A DNA stretch of 11,374 nt from the NCBI GenBank assembly GCA_002307095.1, contig DBTO01000257.1, positions 1 through 11,374 on the forward strand, read 5' to 3'. Below, piece by piece: positions 6,132 to 11,374 of the stretch. Position 1 is the stretch's first letter, and every line of letters starts with the position of its first letter. The notes beneath the pieces were generated by a model. That model did not search any database, was not told where the DNA came from, and saw nothing but the letters and a program-made list of their open reading frames with translations. Both the position numbers and the translations under genes were made by a program. The stretch is from Sulfurospirillum sp. UBA1314. Its GTDB lineage: Bacteria; Campylobacterota; Campylobacteria; Campylobacterales; Sulfurospirillaceae.

Positions 6132-7641
6132 CTGTGGCATGTTTTAACTGACGTTTATTGTGTTTTGAAGATCCCTCTTTGGTCGCCTCTTCTGGAACGT
6201 AATTATCGCGTAAGAACGAAGGCATTTTACGTCCTCGCACCGTCATAATATCTTCGATAAGCATCGCTTTGACCTGCGATTCTTCAAGCTTCATGACGTC
6301 ACAAAGATAGCGAAAGATCAACTCCGCTAAACGATCCAGTGAAATTTGCCATGTTGATTTTGTTTGCGCATACAGCCATTCACTAAAGGCGTAAAAACCT
6401 TCATAAACCTTGCCTTCATACCACAAATAGGTGGCACTTTTTTTAAAATTGCCGCTGTTGTAGATCATATCCCAAAAACGGGCAAAGCGTTTCATCTTTT
6501 GCATTTGCGCAAAAGGTATGAGGTCATTTTGCAAAATATCATAAGGCGGTTTATCGGAGTATTCCATACCGTAAATCTCATCGTGCCTTGAAATCGTTGT
6601 GCCTGAGAGCTTTTTGAGGATGCCGATTTGAATCTCACACTGTGTGAGCGAATAGAGCTTATCTAAATTGCGTCCAAAACCCTCCAAACTCTCCCCTGGC
6701 AATCCAATAATCAAGTCTACATGTAAATGCGCATGCGTCTCATTTTGCAAGAAGGCAAGATTTTCTTCAATCTTGGGTAGGTTAAGCCGTCGGTGGATAT
6801 TTTTCGATATTTCAGGATCAAGCGTTTGAATACCTACTTCGAGTTGCAGTGCTGCAGGAGGAAATTGTGCTATTTTTTCACGTAAAATTGAGGGAAAGTG
6901 GTCGGGTATGACTTCAAAATGGACAAAATACTCCTCCGTTTTGGAGAGGAAAAAGTCTAAAAGTTTTGTCGCATTTTCAATGCTCAAGTTAAACGTTCTA
7001 TCGATAAATTTAAAATTGCGCACCCCTCGAAGCCACAGTTTTTCAAGCTCAGAAAGAAAGTGCATTATCTCTAAATCACGTACTTTTTTATCCGCTGAGG
7101 AGAGGCAAAACTCACAGGTAAACGGACACCCACGACTCGCTTCCACGTAGCAATAACGGTTTTTAATGTCGTGGTCGGTGTAGTAATCGTATGGCAGTTT
7201 GATGGCGCTTAAATTAACCATAGGTGCTTTAATGACACGCTCTGGTGGGAGGTTACCTTCTAAAAGTGTTTTACAGAGCGTATACAAGGCGATGTCTCCC
7301 TCTCCTTGGATGATGTAGTCCGCTTTACTAAAATCGACACGATGGGGAAAATGGCTCGCTTCGGGACCTCCGAGAATAATCAAAGTCTGAGGTGCAACTT
7401 TTTTAAGAATGTTGATAAGCTCTTGCACCTCCAACGCATTCCAAATGTACGCGCCAATACCGACAATTTTGGGCTGGTAACTCAAAATCTCTTCAGCGGC
7501 ATCGACCACTTGAGAATTGATGACAAACTCCAGTATTTTCGCTCTTTCTTGAAGCTCCTCAAGGTTTGCAAACAAGTAGCGTTGGGCGATGGAAGTATGG
7601 GCATAGCGTGCATTAAACGTGGTTAAGAGAATTTCTTTCAT
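6127..7641 (-). CDS. B12-binding domain radical SAM protein with DUF4080-like C-terminus
   Basis: A cytoplasmic iron-sulfur enzyme predicted to use S-adenosylmethionine and cobalamin; its substrate is unknown. The N-terminal 130 residues form a cobalamin-binding-like fold (ILLTTFNARYAHTS, KIVGIGAYIWNALEV, IILGGPEASHFP, YIIQGEGD). The radical SAM cluster motif is RGCPFTCEFC, with the C-x3-C-x2-C cysteines at 175, 179 and 182, counted from the ATG at 7650. It is followed by FKFIDRTFN (213-221), LQLEVGIQTLD (268-278) and VDLIIGLPGE (311-320). The last ~140 residues resemble DUF4080. I start at the ATG at 7641 because GGAAG precedes it and relatives begin MK-I-L-L-T-T; the ATG at 7650, three codons earlier, has no ribosome-binding site but cannot be excluded. 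The classic DxHxxG cobalamin motif is not seen, so B12 binding is uncertain. Confidence 0.88.
   Translation of the reverse strand: MKEILLTTFNARYAHTSIAQRYLFANLEELQERAKILEFVINSQVVDAAEEILSYQPKIVGIGAYIWNALEVQELINILKKVAPQTLIILGGPEASHFPHRVDFSKADYIIQGEGDIALYTLCKTLLEGNLPPERVIKAPMVNLSAIKLPYDYYTDHDIKNRYCYVEASRGCPFTCEFCLSSADKKVRDLEIMHFLSELEKLWLRGVRNFKFIDRTFNLSIENATKLLDFFLSKTEEYFVHFEVIPDHFPSILREKIAQFPPAALQLEVGIQTLDPEISKNIHRRLNLPKIEENLAFLQNETHAHLHVDLIIGLPGESLEGFGRNLDKLYSLTQCEIQIGILKKLSGTTISRHDEIYGMEYSDKPPYDILQNDLIPFAQMQKMKRFARFWDMIYNSGNFKKSATYLWYEGKVYEGFYAFSEWLYAQTKSTWQISLDRLAELIFRYLCDVMKLEESQVKAMLIEDIMTVRGRKMPSFLRDNYVPEEATKEGSSKHNKRQLKHATV
6718..6727. repeat. Near-copy of the TTTACATGTAAA motif
   Basis: TACATGTAAA here has the full right half but TC in place of the left TT. 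It lies in frame inside the radical SAM gene, encoding part of HLHVD, and is probably a chance or decayed match. Confidence 0.3.
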
Positions 7642-7666
7642 TGCTTCCATTCATGATTTTTTCTTA

Positions 7667-7674
7667 ATTATAAT
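7667..7674. promoter_or_regulatory. Symmetric -10 box between divergent radical SAM gene and tRNA-Pro
   Basis: ATTATAAT is its own reverse complement, so TATAAT occurs on the + strand at 7669-7674 and on the - strand at 7672-7667. A rightward start near 7681 would give a ~40-base leader before tRNA-Pro. A leftward start near 7660 would lie just upstream of the radical SAM start codon. Neither side has a good -35 box. Confidence 0.5.
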
Positions 7675-7720
7675 AAAACTTTTTGGTTATCTTTGTTAAA
7701 ATCCAAACTCTTAAATGTGT

Positions 7721-7798
7721 CGGGGTGTAGCGCAGCCTGGCTAGCGCGCTACCTTGGGGTGGTAGAGGTCGCAGGTTCGAGTCCTGTCACTCCGACCA
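7721..7798 (+). tRNA. tRNA-Pro, anticodon GGG
   Basis: A 78-base cloverleaf. The acceptor stem CGGGGTG pairs with CACTCCG (one G-T pair), followed by A73 and an encoded CCA at 7796-7798. The C1-G72 pair and A73 are typical bacterial tRNA-Pro identity features. The anticodon stem CTACC/GGTAG encloses the loop TTGGGGT, so the anticodon is GGG with G37, reading CCC and CCU codons. The T-arm has GCAGG, TTCGAGT, CCTGT. No clear hairpin terminator follows within the 61 bases before the MFS gene, so the transcript may run on and be processed. Confidence 0.95.
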
Positions 7799-7826
7799 TT
7801 TGATGATGTTTTAGCCATTTTTTCTC

Positions 7827-7836
7827 TTACATGTAA
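7827..7836. repeat. TTACATGTAA palindrome, copy 4
   Basis: Perfect 10-bp core in the gap between tRNA-Pro and the MFS gene, 28 bases after the tRNA and 23 bases before the start codon. The flanks are C on the left and AA on the right. Confidence 0.8.
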
Positions 7837-7859
7837 AATCCAATAGCATAGCTGGTTTT

Positions 7860-9083
7860 ATGAAACCCGAAACGCTTCACACTTTTCAGAAAAAACCTAT
7901 CGTTATCATCGCACTTCTTACCGCGGTCTGTTTAGTGGGCGATTCCATGCTCTACGTTGTTTTACCGACTCACTTTGAAGAAGCGGGCCTTACGTCGTTA
8001 TGGCAAGTCGGCATTCTTTTATCCATCAACCGTTTAGTTAGACTCCCTCTCAATCCTCTTATCGGCTGGCTCTACACCAAAATTAGTGCGCGTACAGGCG
8101 TTTTGATTGCGGTTTTATTGGCATTTGGAACAACGCTCTCGTATGGTTTGATTCAAGGATTTATTGGGCTTTTGATTGTGCGTTCGCTTTGGGGCATTGC
8201 ATGGGGATTTTTAAGATTGGGAGCTTATTTTACGATTTTAGAGTATGCCACCGATGCGACCAGAGGCAAAAGTATGGGGCTTTACAATGGTTTGTATCGC
8301 CTTGGAAGCTTAGTGGGGATGTTGGTTGGAGGATTTTTAGCAGATTTTTATGGCTTGAGCACCACAGCGATTATCTTTAGTCTTGTAACCCTTTGCGCAT
8401 TACCCGTTGTTTTTGTTGTCATTAAACCAACATCGCACGGTATGGTGGCTCACCATGTCGAAGATGAACGACACTTTTCGCTGTGGAATAATCGTGCGGT
8501 CTTATCGGTTTTAGGCATTGGGATGTTTTTTGCGCTTATTTATCAAGGGATTGTGACATCAACGCTTTCGTATCTGATTGGAATCCATAATGGTTCGGTG
8601 GTATTGATCTTTGGATGTCTGCTTGGTGCTTCCTCGCTTGCTGGTATCCTTCAAGCGATTCGTTGGGGATTTGAGCCCTTTTTAGCCCCTTTGTTTGGAA
8701 GTTTGACCGATGGAAAAGCAGGTCGTTATCCTCTTCTTCTCATCTCAACTTCGTTAGCGAGCATTCTCTTTGCACTTGTCTCGTTCGATCTGCCTCTTTG
8801 GCTCTGGATTGGCGTGCTCCTTTTGTTGCAAGCCACCGCAACATCACTTACCACCATTGCCGATGCTTTGGCTGCAGATGCAGCTAGCAATGGTGCCAAA
8901 ATCAAAATTATGACGACGTACTCATTGCTCATTGACTTTGGTGCAGCGCTCGGTCCAATGATTGCATATGTCATGAACCAGTTTGTGCATCCTTATGCCT
9001 CTTTTTGGTTCGCATCGTTTATTTTATTGGGTACGACTGTTGTCTGTATGAAGAGCTGGTTGAAGCAGAAACGATGGGTTTAA
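7860..9083 (+). CDS. Major facilitator superfamily transporter
   Basis: A 407-residue polytopic inner-membrane protein with about 12 hydrophobic segments, the standard MFS size. A degenerate motif A loop follows the second helix (NPLIGWLYTKISARTG, 65-80), and the related GSLTDGKAGRYPLLL (280-294) occurs in the C-terminal half. The two six-helix bundles are separated by a charged loop at about 188-210 (KPTSHGMVAHHVEDERH). LRLGAYFTILEYATDATRGKSMGLYNG in segments at 118-144 resembles drug or metabolite exporters, but the substrate cannot be told. The ATG used has no recognisable Shine-Dalgarno sequence (ATAGCTGGTTTT precedes it). No other in-frame ATG lies before the first membrane helix, so the start stands. 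The gene may be read through from tRNA-Pro or from a weak TAAAAT box at 7834-7839. It ends five bases before the convergent AraC gene. Confidence 0.9.
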   Translation: MKPETLHTFQKKPIVIIALLTAVCLVGDSMLYVVLPTHFEEAGLTSLWQVGILLSINRLVRLPLNPLIGWLYTKISARTGVLIAVLLAFGTTLSYGLIQGFIGLLIVRSLWGIAWGFLRLGAYFTILEYATDATRGKSMGLYNGLYRLGSLVGMLVGGFLADFYGLSTTAIIFSLVTLCALPVVFVVIKPTSHGMVAHHVEDERHFSLWNNRAVLSVLGIGMFFALIYQGIVTSTLSYLIGIHNGSVVLIFGCLLGASSLAGILQAIRWGFEPFLAPLFGSLTDGKAGRYPLLLISTSLASILFALVSFDLPLWLWIGVLLLLQATATSLTTIADALAADAASNGAKIKIMTTYSLLIDFGAALGPMIAYVMNQFVHPYASFWFASFILLGTTVVCMKSWLKQKRWV

Positions 9084-9085
9084 AA

Positions 9086-9099
9086 GGCTTACCAAAGCC
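9086..9099 (-). terminator. Short hairpin at the AraC gene stop
   Basis: GGCTT/AAGCC (9086-9090/9095-9099) with a 4-base loop spans the AraC stop codon. On the - strand it is followed by TTTT. The 5-bp stem is short, so any terminator is weak; on the + strand no T-tract follows for the MFS gene. Confidence 0.4.
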
Positions 9100-9973
9100 A
9101 TGAAAGCGGGATTTTGTCTCGAAAGGTATTAAAATAATACGTTGGCGTGAGTCCTGTAAATTTTTTAAACTCTTTGATAAAATGCGTTTGATCAAAGTAG
9201 CCACACTCGTAGGCGATAGAGACAAATTTGAGGTGACTTTCTCCTCCTAAAACAGCACCATTTATCAATCGTAATGTTTTGATAAAACGTGCATTATTTT
9301 GAATCTGTTTAAAGGGTTCTCCAAAGACTTCAAGATACTGTTTTTGAATCCATCGTTCGCTATAGCCACACTCTTTCGACAATAGTTTTAAAGATGGGTA
9401 ATCATGTCCACGCATAAGATAGGTTGAAATATTCTTTTGAGACACATGTCTTTTCGATAATTGTTTCAAAAAATAACGCTCAAACACGGCAATCATACCC
9501 TCTCTTGTGTCCTGAGCTTCTAATTCTTCAAACAACAACTCACCCTCTTGTTCTCCCCATATGTCCGTTATCGTGAGATCTTCCTCTCCAATTTCAAAAG
9601 GCGAAATTCCAAACACTTCATAAAGCACATGTGGATAAAGCGTCACTTTAAAGCTCTTGACCAAGCGCTTAGAGGATATACTCTCTTTTTGAAAAAAATC
9701 CATCCACGTGCCAATGCCACTTTTAACATAGGTTCCTTTGTCGATATCGAGCTGAATACTACCTTCTTCAACGACTTCATTAAGACTTCCATAAAAATCA
9801 AAGACAAACTGAGTCATGAAAGAGGGAAAGAAACGTGTAATATACTGCTCTTGTGTATCGTGTACTTCACTGATAATAGAAACGTACGAATGGATATAGG
9901 GCAAAAGAGATAGATTTTGTGGAAATGCTTTTTCATAATCACCCTGAGGGGGAATTCCCGTATCTGCGAACAT
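9089..9973 (-). CDS. AraC-family transcriptional regulator with DUF6597-like N-terminus
   Basis: A 294-residue DNA-binding regulator. The C-terminal third has the two AraC helix-turn-helix units: the first at about 193-213 (PSLKLLSKECGYSERWIQKQY), the second at about 248-270 with the hallmark SIAYECGYFDQTHFIKEFKKFTGLTP (252-277, in segments). The N-terminal ~170 residues (FFPSFMTQFVFDFYG, FKVTLYPHVLYEVFGISPFEI, EGMIAVFERYFLKQL) resemble the DUF6597 domain found in many AraC proteins; its ligand is unknown. The ATG follows GAAGGAA on the - strand, five to six bases upstream. It is divergent from the MipA/OmpV gene across 116 bases, the usual layout for a local activator and its target; that regulatory link is inferred. 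Confidence 0.9.
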   Translation of the reverse strand: MFADTGIPPQGDYEKAFPQNLSLLPYIHSYVSIISEVHDTQEQYITRFFPSFMTQFVFDFYGSLNEVVEEGSIQLDIDKGTYVKSGIGTWMDFFQKESISSKRLVKSFKVTLYPHVLYEVFGISPFEIGEEDLTITDIWGEQEGELLFEELEAQDTREGMIAVFERYFLKQLSKRHVSQKNISTYLMRGHDYPSLKLLSKECGYSERWIQKQYLEVFGEPFKQIQNNARFIKTLRLINGAVLGGESHLKFVSIAYECGYFDQTHFIKEFKKFTGLTPTYYFNTFRDKIPLSWLW

Positions 9974-10025
9974 TGTATTCCTTCAAAAAGCTCAAAACAA
10001 TCCTAAAATTTGTGTTCGTTTTTTT

Positions 10026-10031
10026 ACTATA
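10026..10031 (-). promoter_or_regulatory. Candidate -10 box for the AraC-family gene
   Basis: The - strand reads TATAGT at 10031-10026, about 53 bases before the start codon, predicting a leader of about 45 bases. No -35 consensus is evident. Confidence 0.35.
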
Positions 10032-10044
10032 AAACAAACAATGT

Positions 10045-10058
10045 AATTGTATACAATT
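10045..10058. promoter_or_regulatory. 14-bp palindrome in the AraC-MipA divergent region, possible operator and -10 box
   Basis: AATTGTATACAATT is a perfect palindrome. Its right half contains TACAAT (10052-10057), a reasonable -10 box for the mipA-like gene that predicts a start near 10064 and a 26-base leader. A second TACAAT occurs at 10072-10077, exactly 20 bases downstream. Binding by the neighbouring regulator is a guess; AraC proteins usually bind direct repeats. Confidence 0.45.
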
Positions 10059-10089
10059 TTTGCATTCAAACTACAATGGAGATTTGTTC

Positions 10090-10827
10090 ATGAAAAAAAG
10101 GTTTATTTTAGTGTTATCCGTTTTACTCGCACATGTATGTGTTGCCAGTGACGAGACAACGTTGCAATTAGGGGTTGGGGTAGCGACCAGTACAAGCCCA
10201 TACAAAGGTATTTCAACTGTTACCCTGCCTTTGCCCGATATCGAACTTTTGTACAATAGTGCTTTTATTGAGGGTATTAATCTTGGATATAACGTTTATG
10301 ATACCAAAACGCTGCAAATTGGAGTGATACTCCTTCCCACCCTTTTGGGCTACAAAAGTAAAGACAGTGATTTTTTAGCGGGAATGGAAAATCGCACTAT
10401 CTCCTTAGAGGGTGGACTTAGATTAAAATATAATTTTGACAATAGCTTTTTAAGCAGTACCATCTCAAACGATATCAGTGGGATAACAGATGGGTATACG
10501 TTCAATGCCGTTTATAACTACACACTTTTTGAGGCAGTCAATTCAAGTTTGTCACTCTATGCAGGTGCTGAATATTTGAGCGATAAAAAAAGTGATTATT
10601 ACTATGGGGTTAAAGCGAAAGAAGCGACTCAAAATCGCCCAAGCTATCATGCAGATGGAGCACTGAACCCCTACATAGGATTAACACAAATCTTTGCCTT
10701 TAGCAAAATATGGTCGATTATTGCGAATGTTGAATATAAACAATGGGACAGCACGATTTATAAGAGCCCTATTGTGGACGATCATTACCAGATTACTGGG
10801 TATTTAGCAGTGATGTATAGTTTCTGA
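10090..10827 (+). CDS. MipA/OmpV family outer-membrane protein
   Basis: A 245-residue beta-barrel precursor. Residues 1-19 (MKKRFILVLSVLLAHVCVA) form a signal peptide, probably cut after A19. Family features follow in order: LGVGVATSTSPYKGIS, PLPDIELLYNSAFIEGINLGYN, SKDSDFLAGMENR, SDYYYGVKAKEA, IYKSPIVDD, and the barrel-closing C-terminal aromatic in VMYSF, the BAM recognition residue. The ATG at 10090 is chosen because GGAG at 10078-10081 sits eight bases upstream and a basic signal-peptide start follows; an in-frame ATG at 10060 would add ten residues ahead of the signal and lies upstream of that ribosome-binding site. MipA in E. coli scaffolds the murein hydrolase MltA, while OmpV-type relatives act as osmotic or antibiotic-linked porins; which applies is unknown. 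Probable target of the divergent AraC regulator. Confidence 0.88.
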   Translation: MKKRFILVLSVLLAHVCVASDETTLQLGVGVATSTSPYKGISTVTLPLPDIELLYNSAFIEGINLGYNVYDTKTLQIGVILLPTLLGYKSKDSDFLAGMENRTISLEGGLRLKYNFDNSFLSSTISNDISGITDGYTFNAVYNYTLFEAVNSSLSLYAGAEYLSDKKSDYYYGVKAKEATQNRPSYHADGALNPYIGLTQIFAFSKIWSIIANVEYKQWDSTIYKSPIVDDHYQITGYLAVMYSF

Positions 10828-10830
10828 TTC

Positions 10831-10842
10831 TTTACATGTAAA
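10831..10842. repeat. TTTACATGTAAA palindrome, copy 5
   Basis: Perfect 12-bp palindrome starting 3 bases after the MipA/OmpV stop codon, the same offset as copy 2 after the chemotaxis gene. It lies in the 44-base gap between convergent genes. Confidence 0.85.
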
Positions 10843-10860
10843 CCAAAAACGCCACAGGAA

Positions 10861-10900
10861 AAGAGCCTTTTTTAGCTTTCGTATTCGATTAAAGGCTCTT
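10861..10900 (-). terminator. Hairpin spanning the slyD stop codon
   Basis: Perfect 10-bp arms AAGAGCCTTT (10861-10870) and AAAGGCTCTT (10891-10900) with a 20-base loop. The far arm lies within the last slyD codons and the stop is in the loop. On the - strand the stem ends in CTTTTCC, a short T-tract, so a weak intrinsic terminator for slyD is plausible. On the + strand it could also stop mipA transcripts. Confidence 0.5.
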
Positions 10901-11372
10901 CTTGATTGTGAGAAAGTCTTTTTTCGATCTCTTCACTCGTGGCTTCTCTAACGCCAATTACAGTACCATCAAAGATAATACTAAGCCCAGAGAGCGGATG
11001 GTTGGCATCAAGAATGACTTTGTCTTTTTGAATATCAGAGACCGTATAAACCATCATAATCTCTTCGTCTTCATTTTCACTAAAAACCATTTCGATTTGC
11101 TGTCCAAATTCAAGGTCATCTTCAAATTGACTACGCTCTTCCACAATAACAAGATCATTTCGGTATTCACCAAAGGCATCTTTTGGAGCAAGTTGCATGT
11201 GTATACTATCCCCAACGCGTTTGCCTTCTAATGCTTTTTCTAACTTTTCAAAAATATCAATGTAGCCACCATGCAGATAAACTAGGGGCGTAACCCCACT
11301 GTCCAAAAGGTTGTTTTCTGTGTCAAAAACAGTGTAATCAAGGGTTACGAGGCAGTTTTTAGCGATAATCAA
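10872..11372 (-). CDS. slyD: FKBP-type peptidyl-prolyl cis-trans isomerase, SlyD-like
   Basis: Cytoplasmic folding helper that isomerises X-Pro bonds and has chaperone activity. The 166 residues hold a split FKBP fold (residues 1-66 and about 128-145; LDYTVFDTENNLLDSG, YLHGGYIDIFEKLEKALEGKRVGD) interrupted by the insert-in-flap chaperone domain (about 67-125; PKDAFGEYRNDLVI to DANHPLSG). NHPLSGL at 124-130 is a family hallmark. It lacks the histidine- and cysteine-rich metal-binding tail of E. coli SlyD and ends acidic (EEPLIEYES), as in tail-less homologues. The reading frame stays open to the window edge. The TTG at 11372 gives M-I-I-A-K, which aligns with the usual M-K-V/I-A-K start, so I take it as the start, though an ATG just outside cannot be excluded. 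Confidence 0.88.
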   Translation of the reverse strand: MIIAKNCLVTLDYTVFDTENNLLDSGVTPLVYLHGGYIDIFEKLEKALEGKRVGDSIHMQLAPKDAFGEYRNDLVIVEERSQFEDDLEFGQQIEMVFSENEDEEIMMVYTVSDIQKDKVILDANHPLSGLSIIFDGTVIGVREATSEEIEKRLSHNQEEPLIEYES

Positions 11373-11374
11373 AA

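Noticed and set aside
7721..7798. tRNA-Pro as an attachment site for an integrated element
   Set aside because: No repeat of the tRNA 3' end, no integrase and no phage or plasmid gene is present in the window; the flanking genes look like ordinary chromosomal genes.
9444..9449. Further ACATGT hexamers (9444, 9622, 10127 areas) as motif copies
   Set aside because: Their flanks do not match TT...AA, and single hexamers are expected by chance in a window this size.
9548..9913. 121-codon + strand reading frame opposite the AraC gene
   Set aside because: Its translation has no recognisable features and lies wholly antisense to a well-supported gene; other open frames opposite ilvA, trmA and the radical SAM gene are dismissed on the same grounds.
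1..11374. CRISPR array, insertion sequence, toxin-antitoxin or defence system
   Set aside because: No regular direct-repeat array, transposase, terminal inverted repeats or recognisable defence or toxin family was found on either strand.

Overview
This 11.4 kb window looks like chromosomal DNA from a Campylobacterota (Epsilonproteobacteria) member, most likely a Sulfurospirillum-like bacterium. The support is moderate AT-richness, a PebC/GlnQ-like amino-acid ABC ATPase, a chemotaxis receptor of the campylobacterotal type, AT-rich promoters with good -10 boxes but poor -35 boxes, and tight gene packing. The genus call is inference from protein resemblance, not a search. I see no insertion sequence, phage gene, CRISPR array, toxin-antitoxin pair or other obvious mobile or defence module. 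Every gene is core or ordinary accessory, and no gap without a gene exceeds about 155 bases.

Layout, left to right. (1) Bases 1-1134, + strand: the 3' part of a polar amino-acid ABC transporter ATPase, then a small membrane-anchored helical protein of unknown function. (2) Bases 1166-2811, - strand: a CoA-binding (YccU-like) protein and threonine ammonia-lyase, overlapping by one base and probably translationally coupled. (3) Bases 2935-4116, + strand: a methyl-accepting chemotaxis protein with no periplasmic sensor domain, expressed divergently from the pair before it. (4) Bases 4136-7650, - strand: a B12-binding radical SAM protein, a DUF445 membrane protein and the tRNA m5U54 methyltransferase TrmA. 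A 153-base gap rich in inverted repeats precedes trmA. (5) Bases 7721-9083, + strand: tRNA-Pro(GGG) followed by an MFS transporter. (6) Bases 9089-10827: an AraC-family regulator (-) divergent from a MipA/OmpV outer-membrane protein (+). A 14-bp palindrome lies between them, so local control of the porin-like gene by the regulator is plausible. (7) Bases 10872-11372, - strand: a SlyD-type FKBP prolyl isomerase starting at or just beyond the right edge.

The strongest pattern not explained by genes is a perfect palindrome, TTACATGTAA (usually TTTACATGTAAA), present five times (667, 4120, 5121, 7827, 10831) with near-matches elsewhere. By a rough composition estimate about 0.03 copies are expected in a window this size. 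Three copies start 3-6 bases after a stop codon and a fourth follows the tRNA by 28 bases, so the motif tracks gene 3' ends. One copy lies inside trmA and reads in frame. Other points of interest are a TrmA carrying four cysteines spaced like the iron-sulfur ligands of its paralogue RlmD, a 28-bp perfect palindrome centred near the DUF445 stop with mutually exclusive hairpins beyond it, and a symmetric -10 box that may fire in both directions between the radical SAM gene and tRNA-Pro.
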